DNA from: Nocardia pneumoniae NBRC 100136
Lineage (GTDB): Bacteria; Actinomycetota; Actinomycetes; Mycobacteriales; Mycobacteriaceae
Length of the DNA: 64,000 nt
Assembly (NCBI RefSeq): GCF_000308755.1
Contig: NZ_BAGF01000146.1
Coordinates: 1 to 64,000 of the forward strand
Reading direction: 5' to 3'
Shown: positions 53,913-62,630 of the stretch, piece by piece
How the letters are laid out: each line of letters opens with the position of its first letter
Position numbering within the stretch: the stretch's first letter is position 1
Translations under genes and position numbers: made by a program
Notes under the pieces: generated by a model
The model's input: only the letters and a program-made list of their open reading frames with translations
Databases searched by the model: none
Told to the model about the DNA's origin: nothing

Positions 53913-55538
53913 TTATTCGCTGAACGACGCCACGGGGCCAGCGGGTTGATCGGCCGGCACCGGCGTCTCGGCGGGGGCGCCAGCGCCCGGCTCGGGCGCT
54001 GCGACACCGATACCGGGCGGGTGGGCAAAACCGACGAACAGCCCGAACTCGCCACCACTGTCGGTCAACTTGTCGGCCTTCTCGGCTACCAGATGCTGTA
54101 ACCGACCTTCGACAATGATCTCTACCAAATCACCGTCATCGGGACCGAGAACCCGCACGAGGGCTGTTCGATTCTCCCATTCGGCGACGTCGCCGGTCAT
54201 CAGCTGAGACGGATCTGTCCGGTCGCCGATCTGCTTCCTATCCGTCCACTTCGCCGGCGTCGCCGCATACGCGGTCTGCGCGTCTGTGCCATCCGTGTTA
54301 GCGAATGCCGCGTCCAGCCCCTGCGCCACCACCGCCGAGACCTTTTGCACCTTGCCGTCCGGGAAGGTGTAGTCGACCGTCCCGTCGGCGCCGGGTGTCC
54401 TCGGTGGCGTGCCGTTGGCTGCAGGCTGGGCCGATGGTCCGCCGGGCGCCACGGCCGGTTGACTCGGAGGAGGCGCTGCACCGGCCGCTGCCGGTGGTGC
54501 AGGTGGGGCGGTCGATGTCGGTGGAGCGGGCGCGATCGGCGGCGGCGCGGCGATCACTTCTCGCGGATCGTTTGCATCTGTCTGTGCTGCGGGATCCTGC
54601 GCGTAAGGATTCGTCATGCCGTTCCCCATCATCGACGCCAGCTGCCACGGCAAGCTCGACATCATTCCGGCCATCGGGTCGTAGCCGGAATACGCCCCAT
54701 CGTCAACTGGCGTGGCGGGATCCGGCGTATCGGTCTCGAAGTCGTCAGGAGTCGAGCCGTAGTCACTCGGATCTTGCTCTTCGGTTACGCCGTCGGTAAC
54801 GCCTGCACCGTCCTGCTGAGTATCCGTCTCACTGCCCGGAGCCACATCGTCGTCGCTTCCCGTCCCGTCCGATGTGCCCGCTCCGTCCATGGACGGCCAG
54901 TCGTCGAGGCCTGCCGGATCCCACGAGCCTTCCTGGCTCCCCTGGCCGTCACCGGATGTGTCCTCCGACTGCCGAGCCTCTTCCAGTTGCCGCCTCGTCT
55001 CCTCGAGCTGGCTTGTCAGAGTATCGATTTCGTCGGCGATTTCCTCTTGGTTCTCCTCGTAACCGGGCATTTTTTCGTAAGCCTCATTGGTAGCCGCGAG
55101 GATCTCGTTCATGCAGTGCTCGCTGAGACTCACACCTGGATCAGGCCATTCGCTTATTTTCGAGTTATGGTTACTGATCAGTCCCTCCACCCAAGCCTTT
55201 GCGTTGTCCGAATTTCGGCTGGAATTTTCCGCCTGCTCCGGCACGGAGTTATGCGCATCACGAAGATTTGACAAAGCGACGTTCAGTTTATCGGCGTATA
55301 CCGTGTAGTTTGGAATACCCACATCTTGTGCAGGTACTGTCATATCCAGCTCGGGGAGATCGGGCGGCGGCGCAGTAGGCTCCCGCTTCAGGAGGAGGAA
55401 CCAATCACGCAGAAATACCGCGATTCCTTTGGGGCCTTCATAAAGGTCCACAACGACGGGAGCAAGTTCTACATTCCGATGGTTCGGATCAGGCATGTAT
55501 ATGCGAGATAATTCGCCATCGGGCCACTGCGGTGCCAT
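53913..55538 (-). CDS. Acidic/proline-rich protein with the shared C-terminal domain
   Basis: 541 residues. Residues 1-60 are unlike the paralogs (ELAPVVVDLYEGPKGIAVFL). Residues 70-190 form helices ending in a coiled coil (DEIDTLTSQLEETRRQLEEA). An acidic low-complexity region, a Met-rich hydrophobic stretch (DPMAGMMSSLPWQLASMMGN, near 290) and a Pro/Ala-rich linker follow. The last ~150 residues carry the shared module: VDYTFPDGKVQKVSAVVAQG, MTGDVAEWENRTALVRV and FGLFVGFAHPPGIGV. 10 bp after the gene at 55549; same operon. Confidence 0.68.
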   Translation of the reverse strand: MAPQWPDGELSRIYMPDPNHRNVELAPVVVDLYEGPKGIAVFLRDWFLLLKREPTAPPPDLPELDMTVPAQDVGIPNYTVYADKLNVALSNLRDAHNSVPEQAENSSRNSDNAKAWVEGLISNHNSKISEWPDPGVSLSEHCMNEILAATNEAYEKMPGYEENQEEIADEIDTLTSQLEETRRQLEEARQSEDTSGDGQGSQEGSWDPAGLDDWPSMDGAGTSDGTGSDDDVAPGSETDTQQDGAGVTDGVTEEQDPSDYGSTPDDFETDTPDPATPVDDGAYSGYDPMAGMMSSLPWQLASMMGNGMTNPYAQDPAAQTDANDPREVIAAPPPIAPAPPTSTAPPAPPAAAGAAPPPSQPAVAPGGPSAQPAANGTPPRTPGADGTVDYTFPDGKVQKVSAVVAQGLDAAFANTDGTDAQTAYAATPAKWTDRKQIGDRTDPSQLMTGDVAEWENRTALVRVLGPDDGDLVEIIVEGRLQHLVAEKADKLTDSGGEFGLFVGFAHPPGIGVAAPEPGAGAPAETPVPADQPAGPVASFSE

Positions 55539-55548
55539 CGCAAACCTG

Positions 55549-56031
55549 TCACGCTGTCGGGTTCACTGCGACCAGAGGAACCGTACCGCGGCGCTGATCG
55601 GACGAGGAGGGCTGCTCTGAATTTCCATTGCTGTCACCAAATGCATTGGCGTAGTGGGTGGAGACCCCACTGCCAGCTGCACGGATTCCCGTAAGCCGAC
55701 CATCCGACAGCGTCTTGCCCGCTTTTGTCGCTATCGAACTCGCTAGCTTCCCGGCTCCGAAGGCGCCTCCGGCACCGACAGCGCCGCCGATCAGGCCATA
55801 GTTTACGACATCACTGAAGCTGTCGATATTTCCGTCAACACCAGCGCCTATTACGCCCCCGACCGCCCCGCCGACCGCAGCCCAAACGAGCTCGTCACCC
55901 GGTATCGGGGTGAGACCTCCAATTGCAGTTGTGGCGACCGGTATGGCCGTCGTCAAGATGTCGGGCGCGGCACCCAAGGCATCACTCCCAATATCCTTAA
56001 CGGCACCCCAGAGATCCATCAAGTTCACCAC
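55549..56031 (-). CDS. Glycine-rich, probably membrane-associated protein
   Basis: 160 residues. Two or three Gly/Ala/Val-rich hydrophobic stretches (ILTTAIPVATTAIGGLTPIP, LVWAAVGGAVGGVIGAGVDG, YGLIGGAVGAGGAFGAGKLA) resemble the glycine-zipper segments of exported pore- or membrane-inserting proteins. The C-terminus is polar (DSNGNSEQPSSSDQRRG). No family is recognised. First gene of a two-gene operon with 53913-55538, with the repeat pair at 56126 upstream. Confidence 0.55.
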   Translation of the reverse strand: MVNLMDLWGAVKDIGSDALGAAPDILTTAIPVATTAIGGLTPIPGDELVWAAVGGAVGGVIGAGVDGNIDSFSDVVNYGLIGGAVGAGGAFGAGKLASSIATKAGKTLSDGRLTGIRAAGSGVSTHYANAFGDSNGNSEQPSSSDQRRGTVPLVAVNPTA

Positions 56032-56125
56032 CGATCACACGACAGGAAGGAAAGGGTAGAGCACTGTCATACTCTATTCGAACGTGTCACAATCGACGAG
56101 GAATCGGAAGTAGCTCTGGATGGTT

Positions 56126-56142
56126 TTCAGAAATTCCTCACG
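56126..56142 (-). promoter_or_regulatory. Direct repeat pair before the 56031/55538 operon
   Basis: Minus-strand reading CGTGAG (56142-56137) and TCTGAA (56131-56126), 11-bp period, inside GTGAGGAATTTCTGAAAA. Nearly the same block, GTGAGGAATTCCTGAAGA, stands before the 58338 gene. A candidate -10 box TATGAC (minus strand, 56071-56066) is 54 bases downstream. Confidence 0.62.
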
Positions 56143-56196
56143 TAGCCGTGCATTGCACGCCGGCTGAACTCGCAACCAGGGAGGACCCCGCATCAA

Positions 56197-58338
56197 TCAC
56201 GCGGACGTAGCCGCTGCTCCCGTGGTCACAGATTCACCGCCGGCCTCGACACCGGCACCACTCGGACGGAAGAACCCCCGAAACTCACTACGCCCACCCG
56301 GTTTCTCGATCGGCGGATTGTTCGGATCCAACGGAACGAGCTGCCCGCCCACGATTATCTGCCGCCCCGCACCGGTCTCGACGACCAATGCTGTGTGGTC
56401 GCTCTGCACGGTGGCCCCAGACACTCCGTCCGAGTCCTCGATCTCGGCCCATTGAAGGATATCGCCCGTCCGCACGGCCGCCGTGTCGACCGCGGTCCAC
56501 GGTCCCGCCGACGTGCCGGTGTACGCCGCCCGTGCATCGCTACCGTTCGGATTGTTCAGCTCTTTGTTCACCGCTTCTGCTACCGCCGGCGACACCTTCT
56601 GTGTCGTCCCGTCCGGCAACGTCATATCCACGGTCCCCCACGACATCGCCGCGGTGGGCGGTGGCGGAGCCGCCTCAGCGTCGGCGGCTGCGGCGTCGGG
56701 AGGTGGCGCCGCGTCCGGAGCTCCCCCAGGCTCCGGCGGCGCCCCAGCGGCGGGCGCCGGGGTGTCGTCCGGAGCCGTTTCGGTGTCGTTGTTCTGCTGA
56801 TCCGACTGGTTCGCTAGACCGGAGAGCAAGGGCTGTATCGCAGGTACGAGAGCCGAGATCGCTGACATCGCCAGCATCGGCAGCATTTCCAGCATGCCAC
56901 TGCTGGAGTCCGATGACGCTTCCGGCGGAGCCGCAGCGACGTCCTCGTCGGTCTGATCTGTCTCCGAATCCGAGTTGGATCCCGGCTCCGTGCCCGGGCT
57001 GCCGGAATCGCCGGGGCCGGGATCCTCGTCGTCGGAATTGTCACTGTCGGCACCGCCAGTGCTGTCGTCGGAACCGGACGCTGGCGCCGACTCGTCGGTG
57101 CCGGATGCCTGGGCCGCCGTCACCGCCGCTGCGAGTTCCTCCTGCGTTACTGCTGTTTCCTGCACGGCTGCCAGTTCCGCCTCCGCAACCGCCAGCTCCT
57201 CTTCCGCGGCCTCCCGCTGTTCCTCGACAGTCGCCAGCTCCTCTTCCTCGGCTGTCGAAGAAGAAGCGTCGTCATCGTGATCAGGAGCATGTTCGTCGAT
57301 ATTCCGTGCGGCATCGTCGGCCACCTTCGATACCTTGTGAATTTCCGTCTCTATCTCATCGACCGCATGGGAGAGGGATCCCAGTATTTCTCTCTCCCTC
57401 GCGGACGTCATTTGGTTGAATTCTCCATCCCCTGTCCTGCCCAGCCCTTCGTCAGCGGCAATCGTCAGGGTTTCCCCTAGATCATTGAGTGTATTCTCCA
57501 CTCGGCTCCGAGCTCGTCTGAGCTCTTTCGGTAATTCTTCGGTCGATATGTGCTCGACACCGGTATCTCTGTACTCCAGGTTGGATTCGATTCTATTCAG
57601 TTGATCGACACTACCCCGGTATCTGTCGAGCGCTGTAGATAATCCGACATCCTCAGGGCTGACCAAGCCGTTGTTCTTCAGGAAGTACTCGAGGTCTCGC
57701 AGGTCTTCCTTTATCCTGCGAGAATCGTTGATACCAATCAAGCCGAGGCAGTTCTCTGCCCATTGCTCGACCAGTTCTATCGTTGCATTCAGCTCCTCGG
57801 AGCCGCCACCGAGCCATGGATAGTGCACCCGAAAGGATCCGTCGGGGAGTTCGGTGACAAAATCATGGCTGCGGCCGTCCCGGGGACCGGCATCGGACCA
57901 GTTCGCAGCAGGATCGACATAATCGTCGCCAAGCCCGGTCGAACCAGCGCCCGACCCAGCCTCCACATCCGCCCCGTCGTCCTCTGTGAGATACCCGCCT
58001 GGACCCGCACCCTCATATCCAGAGCCTGAAGGAGAGTCTCCCGCAGCCCCTTCACTTTCTGCCAGCTCACCGCCCGACCGAGGGCCGGCGTCAGACCAAT
58101 TCGCAGCAGGATCCACATAATCGTCGCCAAGCCCGGTCGAACCACCGCCCGACCCAGCCTCCACTTCCGCCCCGTCGTCCTCTGTGAGATACCCGCCGGG
58201 GCCTACACCCCGGTAACTGTCTTCCGAGCTATTGCTTGTCCCATCCTCACTGCCCTCAATATCGGACCCGTCGTTGTCGGTAAGATATCCGCCGGGCCCT
58301 GTGGCCTCATGCTCAGAACTGGATCCGTCGCTACTCAT
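56197..58338 (-). CDS. Large acidic protein with N-terminal repeats and the shared C-terminal domain
   Basis: 713 residues from the ATG at 58338. The N-terminal ~165 residues contain three GPGGYLT units, two of them within near-identical 66-residue repeats ending DDYVDPAANWSDAGPR. A helical part (170-370), an acidic coiled coil (ELATVEEQREAAEEELAVAE) and a D/S-rich tract follow, then a Met-rich hydrophobic stretch (GMLEMLPMLAMSAISALVPA, near 525), a Pro/Ala linker and the shared module VDMTLPDGTTQKVSPAVAEA, RTGDILQWAEIED and EFRGFFRPSGAGV. No Sec signal. Paralog of the products of 10395-12482 and 53913-55538; it has its own upstream repeat pair. Confidence 0.7.
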   Translation of the reverse strand: MSSDGSSSEHEATGPGGYLTDNDGSDIEGSEDGTSNSSEDSYRGVGPGGYLTEDDGAEVEAGSGGGSTGLGDDYVDPAANWSDAGPRSGGELAESEGAAGDSPSGSGYEGAGPGGYLTEDDGADVEAGSGAGSTGLGDDYVDPAANWSDAGPRDGRSHDFVTELPDGSFRVHYPWLGGGSEELNATIELVEQWAENCLGLIGINDSRRIKEDLRDLEYFLKNNGLVSPEDVGLSTALDRYRGSVDQLNRIESNLEYRDTGVEHISTEELPKELRRARSRVENTLNDLGETLTIAADEGLGRTGDGEFNQMTSAREREILGSLSHAVDEIETEIHKVSKVADDAARNIDEHAPDHDDDASSSTAEEEELATVEEQREAAEEELAVAEAELAAVQETAVTQEELAAAVTAAQASGTDESAPASGSDDSTGGADSDNSDDEDPGPGDSGSPGTEPGSNSDSETDQTDEDVAAAPPEASSDSSSGMLEMLPMLAMSAISALVPAIQPLLSGLANQSDQQNNDTETAPDDTPAPAAGAPPEPGGAPDAAPPPDAAAADAEAAPPPPTAAMSWGTVDMTLPDGTTQKVSPAVAEAVNKELNNPNGSDARAAYTGTSAGPWTAVDTAAVRTGDILQWAEIEDSDGVSGATVQSDHTALVVETGAGRQIIVGGQLVPLDPNNPPIEKPGGRSEFRGFFRPSGAGVEAGGESVTTGAAATSA
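57887..58205. repeat. Tandem-type internal repeat in the 56197-58338 gene
   Basis: Two copies of about 120 bp, 57887-58007 and 58085-58205, offset by 198 bp (66 codons), differ at only a few positions. They encode the GPGGYLT...DDYVDPAANWSD block. The high identity suggests recent duplication or gene conversion, and copy number could vary between strains. Confidence 0.85.
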
Positions 58339-58887
58339 TACATATCTACCCTTGGCTCGTAGCTCGCCGCCAATATCTCGGCATCGGCATCGGCATCGGC
58401 GGCGGCGGTGTCCGAACAAACCGACGACGGCATAGCACACCGACCCACAACTCAGGACTTTGTGCAGACAGTCCATAGCGCACGATCGTGCGATGCGAGC
58501 AATGTGGAGCGTTCTTCAGGAATTCCTCACAATCACGCTCGTAGCCTACACACCTGGTCAGCGAGCCAACCCTGACGTTTACGTGCGACAGCTAGCGCTG
58601 CGCTACTGAAGAAAAGCTGAAGATCCGATATATATGCTTCACCTTTTGGAAGCCGACGAGTTTGAATTGCGGGGTCTGCCGCGAGGTCGCTGGCAACAGA
58701 AGGTGAGCCGGACCGCCCGTTGACCACGGCGATCCACCGCCCACGATGGAACAGGAGTCATGTCGGCGATGCGGTCGAGGCAACCGGGAGCCTGCTCGGG
58801 TTTATGTCGTTCACCCGTCTCCCCGGTGCAGTGCGTACGCGCAGACGGGTAAATCAGAAGCAGCAGCCGGAGAGTGGTTGATCAAGG
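58339..58887. promoter_or_regulatory. Divergent promoter region with two repeat pairs and a palindrome
   Basis: A 549-bp gap without a convincing gene. Going right: perfect palindrome CGCACGATCGTGCG (58479-58492); minus-strand pair TGTGAG (58531-58526) and CCTGAA (58520-58515) facing the 58338 gene; plus-strand pair ACTGAA (58605-58610) and GCTGAA (58616-58621) facing the 58888 gene, followed by GATATATATGC as a possible -10 region. Both pairs have the 11-bp period. A TATGGA box (minus strand, 58477-58472) could serve the left gene. Confidence 0.58.
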
Positions 58888-60798
58888 ATGCGAGACAGAC
58901 TCGATGTCGACCCTGCCGTATTGCGTAACCAGGCAGAGCAACACGACCGGGCCGCGGAGAACATCCGCAAGTGGGTGGAACCGCCCACCGAATGGCTGAA
59001 CTCGTTCCAAGCACAGTACGGAAAAATTGCCGAACCGGTGCGCCGCGCTTTGCAGGATTACTACAAGGCCAGACAGCGGGCTGGTAACGCCCTTGCCGAC
59101 AAACACGTCGACACCGCCACCGCGCTGCGCGATTCCGCGGATGCCTATGAACGGGCAGACACCGACGGCGCATCGAGTGTCCGTAACGCCGCCGCGGGAT
59201 TCGAAAACAGTACCCAGTCTCCCGGCCCGCAGCTTCTTCCCGTCGACCCCGCATCGATGAGCACGCCGCCGCATAGCGTTTCACCAGACCCGGATGGCGC
59301 AACGCCGCCGGCGAACGGTTCGACACCGACAGGTTCGCCATCGCCCGGCGATGTCGCAGCCTCTGCGCCGGACGAGGCAGGCGTGCCCACCCCGGTCACG
59401 GACGCCACTCCATCGGCGGCGACCCCTTCGGCGGACGAGCCCGACGCCGCTGCACCCGCCACAGGTACGGCGCCGCCGCCACGCGCAGACATCTTCACGC
59501 CGTGGTCAGCTCCTGCCGCACCGAATACGAATGTTCCTGCGAACGGGCCAGCAGCAGTCCGACCAGACACACGGAGCAGTTCCGAGCGCGTCGACGCCTC
59601 GACCCGACCACTGGCACCGGCTACACACACGTCGTTCGCCGCGGCGGTGGCGGCTGCCGTGGCGGCGACGAACGACAGGGCAACCGATGATTCCCAGGCG
59701 GCGGGAGACTCTGTCAACGAGGATCTGATAATGGCTCGCACACTCCTGGGTGGAGTATTGGCGGCCGTGGACTCGTCGGCAGCGGGACCGTCCTGGGCGG
59801 TATCGGTGATGCGAGGATCCGCTGGCACCCGCGTGCTCCTCACCTCGAACGAGGGACGAGGCTGGCTACCCGCAGGCTTGTTCCTGCCACATGAGGTGTC
59901 TACACCCTGGATCTGGGAGGAGTACCTCGATCCTGGCCCGGACAGTGCCGGATCATCGTGGGAGCTAATCGCCGACCCGGCACGGACGCTCGCAGAATTC
60001 GGTCTGAAATGGGGATCCCGTATCGACGCCCAGCTGTCGGCGCTGGTCTCGTCGGAGCCCATCAACCCTGCATTGCGCAAGCAGTTGAGCGATGTGGTGA
60101 TGGAAGGGTCCGTGCGAGCGTCGTCCGACCTGGACCTACGCGTACCCGGCCCCGACAGAGTGGACCGGCTCGCCTTGGTCGGCTCCGCGGATTCCCTCGA
60201 GCGGCTGTCCGCCGTTACCGATGCGCAATTGCGGTCACAATGTGTTGAGCTGGCGTTGGACGCGCATGCGCGCCTTCGTCGATCCGGCTCCAGACCGGAG
60301 GAAGCCGATCCTTTGCCAGGGCTGCGAGACCGAATTCTGGCAACGATCCAGGCTGGTTTCGACGTACCGCCGCACTGGTGGGCGGAGCTACGGGACGCCG
60401 ACAACCGCCTGGCAGTACTGACGGCCTCGCGCCGAGGCGCTGGGAACCACGCCGACCTCGGCGAGCTACCGACGACAGATGTCTCGGCCGTGCGCGGAGC
60501 GATGTTCGAGCGCCGATGCAACGAACTGGTGCTGCTGCTGGCACAGGACCCGACGGCGCAGCGATTGCGAGACTCGATCTACGCACATGAGCAAATCGTG
60601 AAGCACCCACTGTTCGGGACGCCGCGGACGGCGGTGTCGGCGCCGGAGACCGGGCATGCGGCCAGGGCGGGAATTGCCGCCCGCCCGTCGGCCGCCCCGC
60701 ACGTCACCGCAGCGCCACCGACCGGCGCCGTCGTCACCACGGACCCTCCGGCAACTCGACCTCCGGTAATCGCACCGAACTCCTCGCAGGGCGCATGA
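58888..60798 (+). CDS. EspC/EspK-like secretion-associated protein
   Basis: 636 residues. The N-terminal ~100 residues form an EspC-type helical hairpin: RLDVDPAVLRNQAEQHDRAA, W-containing turn KWVEPPTEWLNSF, second helix ending SADAYERADTDGASSV, where YERAD is a YxxxD type VII export signal. A long Pro/Thr/Ala linker (about 110-265) follows. The C-terminal part (VLLTSNEGRGWLPAGLFLPH near 315, PARTLAEFGLKWG, FERRCNELVLLLAQDPTAQR) matches the product of 12482-14425 and the EspK-like DUF5631/5632 proteins. It is divergent from the 58338 gene. Unlike its paralog it is not followed by a partner gene, because the IS21 element begins 187 bp after its stop. Confidence 0.78.
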   Translation: MRDRLDVDPAVLRNQAEQHDRAAENIRKWVEPPTEWLNSFQAQYGKIAEPVRRALQDYYKARQRAGNALADKHVDTATALRDSADAYERADTDGASSVRNAAAGFENSTQSPGPQLLPVDPASMSTPPHSVSPDPDGATPPANGSTPTGSPSPGDVAASAPDEAGVPTPVTDATPSAATPSADEPDAAAPATGTAPPPRADIFTPWSAPAAPNTNVPANGPAAVRPDTRSSSERVDASTRPLAPATHTSFAAAVAAAVAATNDRATDDSQAAGDSVNEDLIMARTLLGGVLAAVDSSAAGPSWAVSVMRGSAGTRVLLTSNEGRGWLPAGLFLPHEVSTPWIWEEYLDPGPDSAGSSWELIADPARTLAEFGLKWGSRIDAQLSALVSSEPINPALRKQLSDVVMEGSVRASSDLDLRVPGPDRVDRLALVGSADSLERLSAVTDAQLRSQCVELALDAHARLRRSGSRPEEADPLPGLRDRILATIQAGFDVPPHWWAELRDADNRLAVLTASRRGAGNHADLGELPTTDVSAVRGAMFERRCNELVLLLAQDPTAQRLRDSIYAHEQIVKHPLFGTPRTAVSAPETGHAARAGIAARPSAAPHVTAAPPTGAVVTTDPPATRPPVIAPNSSQGA

Positions 60799-61117
60799 AA
60801 ACCGAAGCGATCCGATCAGCGCAACCCGGGGGCGATCAGAGCACTTCACGAGAACTTGGACTCCGCAGCAGACACGAATATGTCGACTGCGCGGAGAAAA
60901 AGAGGACTCGGTCGCGTTCGAGAGTCCCACTGGTGCCGTCGAGCACTACCGAATCGTGGACCTGCATTGCTTGACCTCACCCCCTGTCAGCGGCCATGAC
61001 ATTCTCCCCACGGGCGGCCATTTAAGGCCCCACTGGTGGCCACCGGATTCCCCGTGGATGGCCAGTTATCTCCCCGGGTGATTTGTCCTGGTTGCCGCGC
61101 GGGCAGGCTCGTGCGGC

Positions 61118-62630
61118 GTGAAGAGCAGTAGGGAGATCATGGAGATCTTGGAGGCGTACGACCTCACGGGTTCGTTCCGTGCGGCGGCGGCGCTGGCCGG
61201 CTGCGACCATCACACGGTCGCCCGGTATGTCGCGTTGCGGGCGGCGGGTGAGTCGCCGGTGGCCCGGCAGCATCGGGCACGTCCGATCGATGAGTACTTG
61301 CCGAAAATCGAGGAGCTGGTGGTGCGCTCCGATGGCCGGATCCGGGCAGATGTGGTGCATCGCCGGATCACGGCGATGGGGTTCACCGGCGGTGAGCGGA
61401 CCACCCGGAGGGTGGTCGCCGAAGTCAAGCAACGGTTGCGGGAAGGCCAGCGGCGGGTGTTCCGGCCGTGGATCACCGAGCCGGGATTGTGGTTGCAGTG
61501 GGACTGGGGCACTGGGCCGGTGATCGACGGGCGCCGGACGCAGTTGTGGTGCGCCTGGTTGGCGTGGTCGCGGTTCCGGGTGGTGATCCCGGTGATGGAC
61601 AAGACGCTGCCGACGGTGGTGTCGTGCCTGGATACGACGCTGCGGCGGATCGGCGGGGTCCCGACCTATGCATTGACCGACAACGAGAAGACCGTCACGG
61701 CCGGTCATGTCGCCGGGATCGCGGTCCGGCACCCGGAAATCGTGGACGTCGCCAAGCATTACGGGATGACGATCCGGACGTGTGTTCCGGCCGACCCGCA
61801 AACCAAGGGCGGCTCGGAAGCGACGGTGCGCATAGCGAAAGCCGACCTGGTGCCGACGCAGACGAACCTGCTGGGCGAGTACCGAACCCTTCGGTGCCTT
61901 GGAGGCGGCCTGCCGGCAGTTCTGCGATGAGGTCAACACTCGGGAGCATCGCGAGATCCGACGTCGGCCGGTCGATGCTTTGGCCGAGGAACGCACCCGG
62001 CTGCATCCGTTGCCGAAGACCGCGTTCACGGTGTCGTTCGGCACGACTCGGCGGGTGAACTGGGATTCGACGGTTTCGGTTGAGGGAGCGCGGTATTCGG
62101 TGCCGCATCATCTGGTCGACACCCGGGTCTGGGTCCGGTTCCACGGCGACGAACTGATCGTCACCACCGTCGGCGACACCGGGCCGGCTGAAGTCGCCCG
62201 CCACCAGCGGTCGGCCCCAGGGAACCCGTCGATCAACCCCGAACACTACCCGCCCCGGCTGGAACACCACGAGGACCGCAGACCGCGGCCAGGCAATGCC
62301 GAGGAAGCAGCGTTCCTGCTGCTCGGCGATGGCGCCGCCGCCTGGTTGACCGAGGCCGCCGCAGCCGGAACCCGAAGGATTCGGGCGAAGATGGCCGAGG
62401 CGGTCACCCTGGCCAAGCTGCATCCGCCCGGGGATGTCGATCGGGCGCTCGGGATCGCCGCGATCGCAGGACGTTTCGCCGAGAACGACCTGATCAGGAT
62501 CCTGACCCACAACCTCGGCCGCGAGCAGGCCGAACCAACTCGCGCGACCGAGAACCACAGCCTGCAACCGGGCACCTCGGCCTGGTCGAACTTCGGCATG
62601 CCCACCACCAAACCTGAAAGCGATCACTGA
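61118..62630 (+). pseudogene. istA: IS21 transposase IstA, one frameshift
   Basis: The first part (to about 61885) has the helix-turn-helix and the rve core: LWLQWDWGTGPVIDG (first Asp), PTYALTDNEKTVTAGH (second Asp) and DPQTKGGSEATVRIAKADLV (Glu). After LGEYR the frame must change to read LEAACRQFCDEVNTREHREI and RTRLHPLPKTAFTV, running to the TGA at 62630. One base too many or too few near 61880-61890 explains it. Either the element is dead or the shift is a sequence error; a programmed shift is not usual for istA. The stop overlaps the istB start. Confidence 0.88.
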
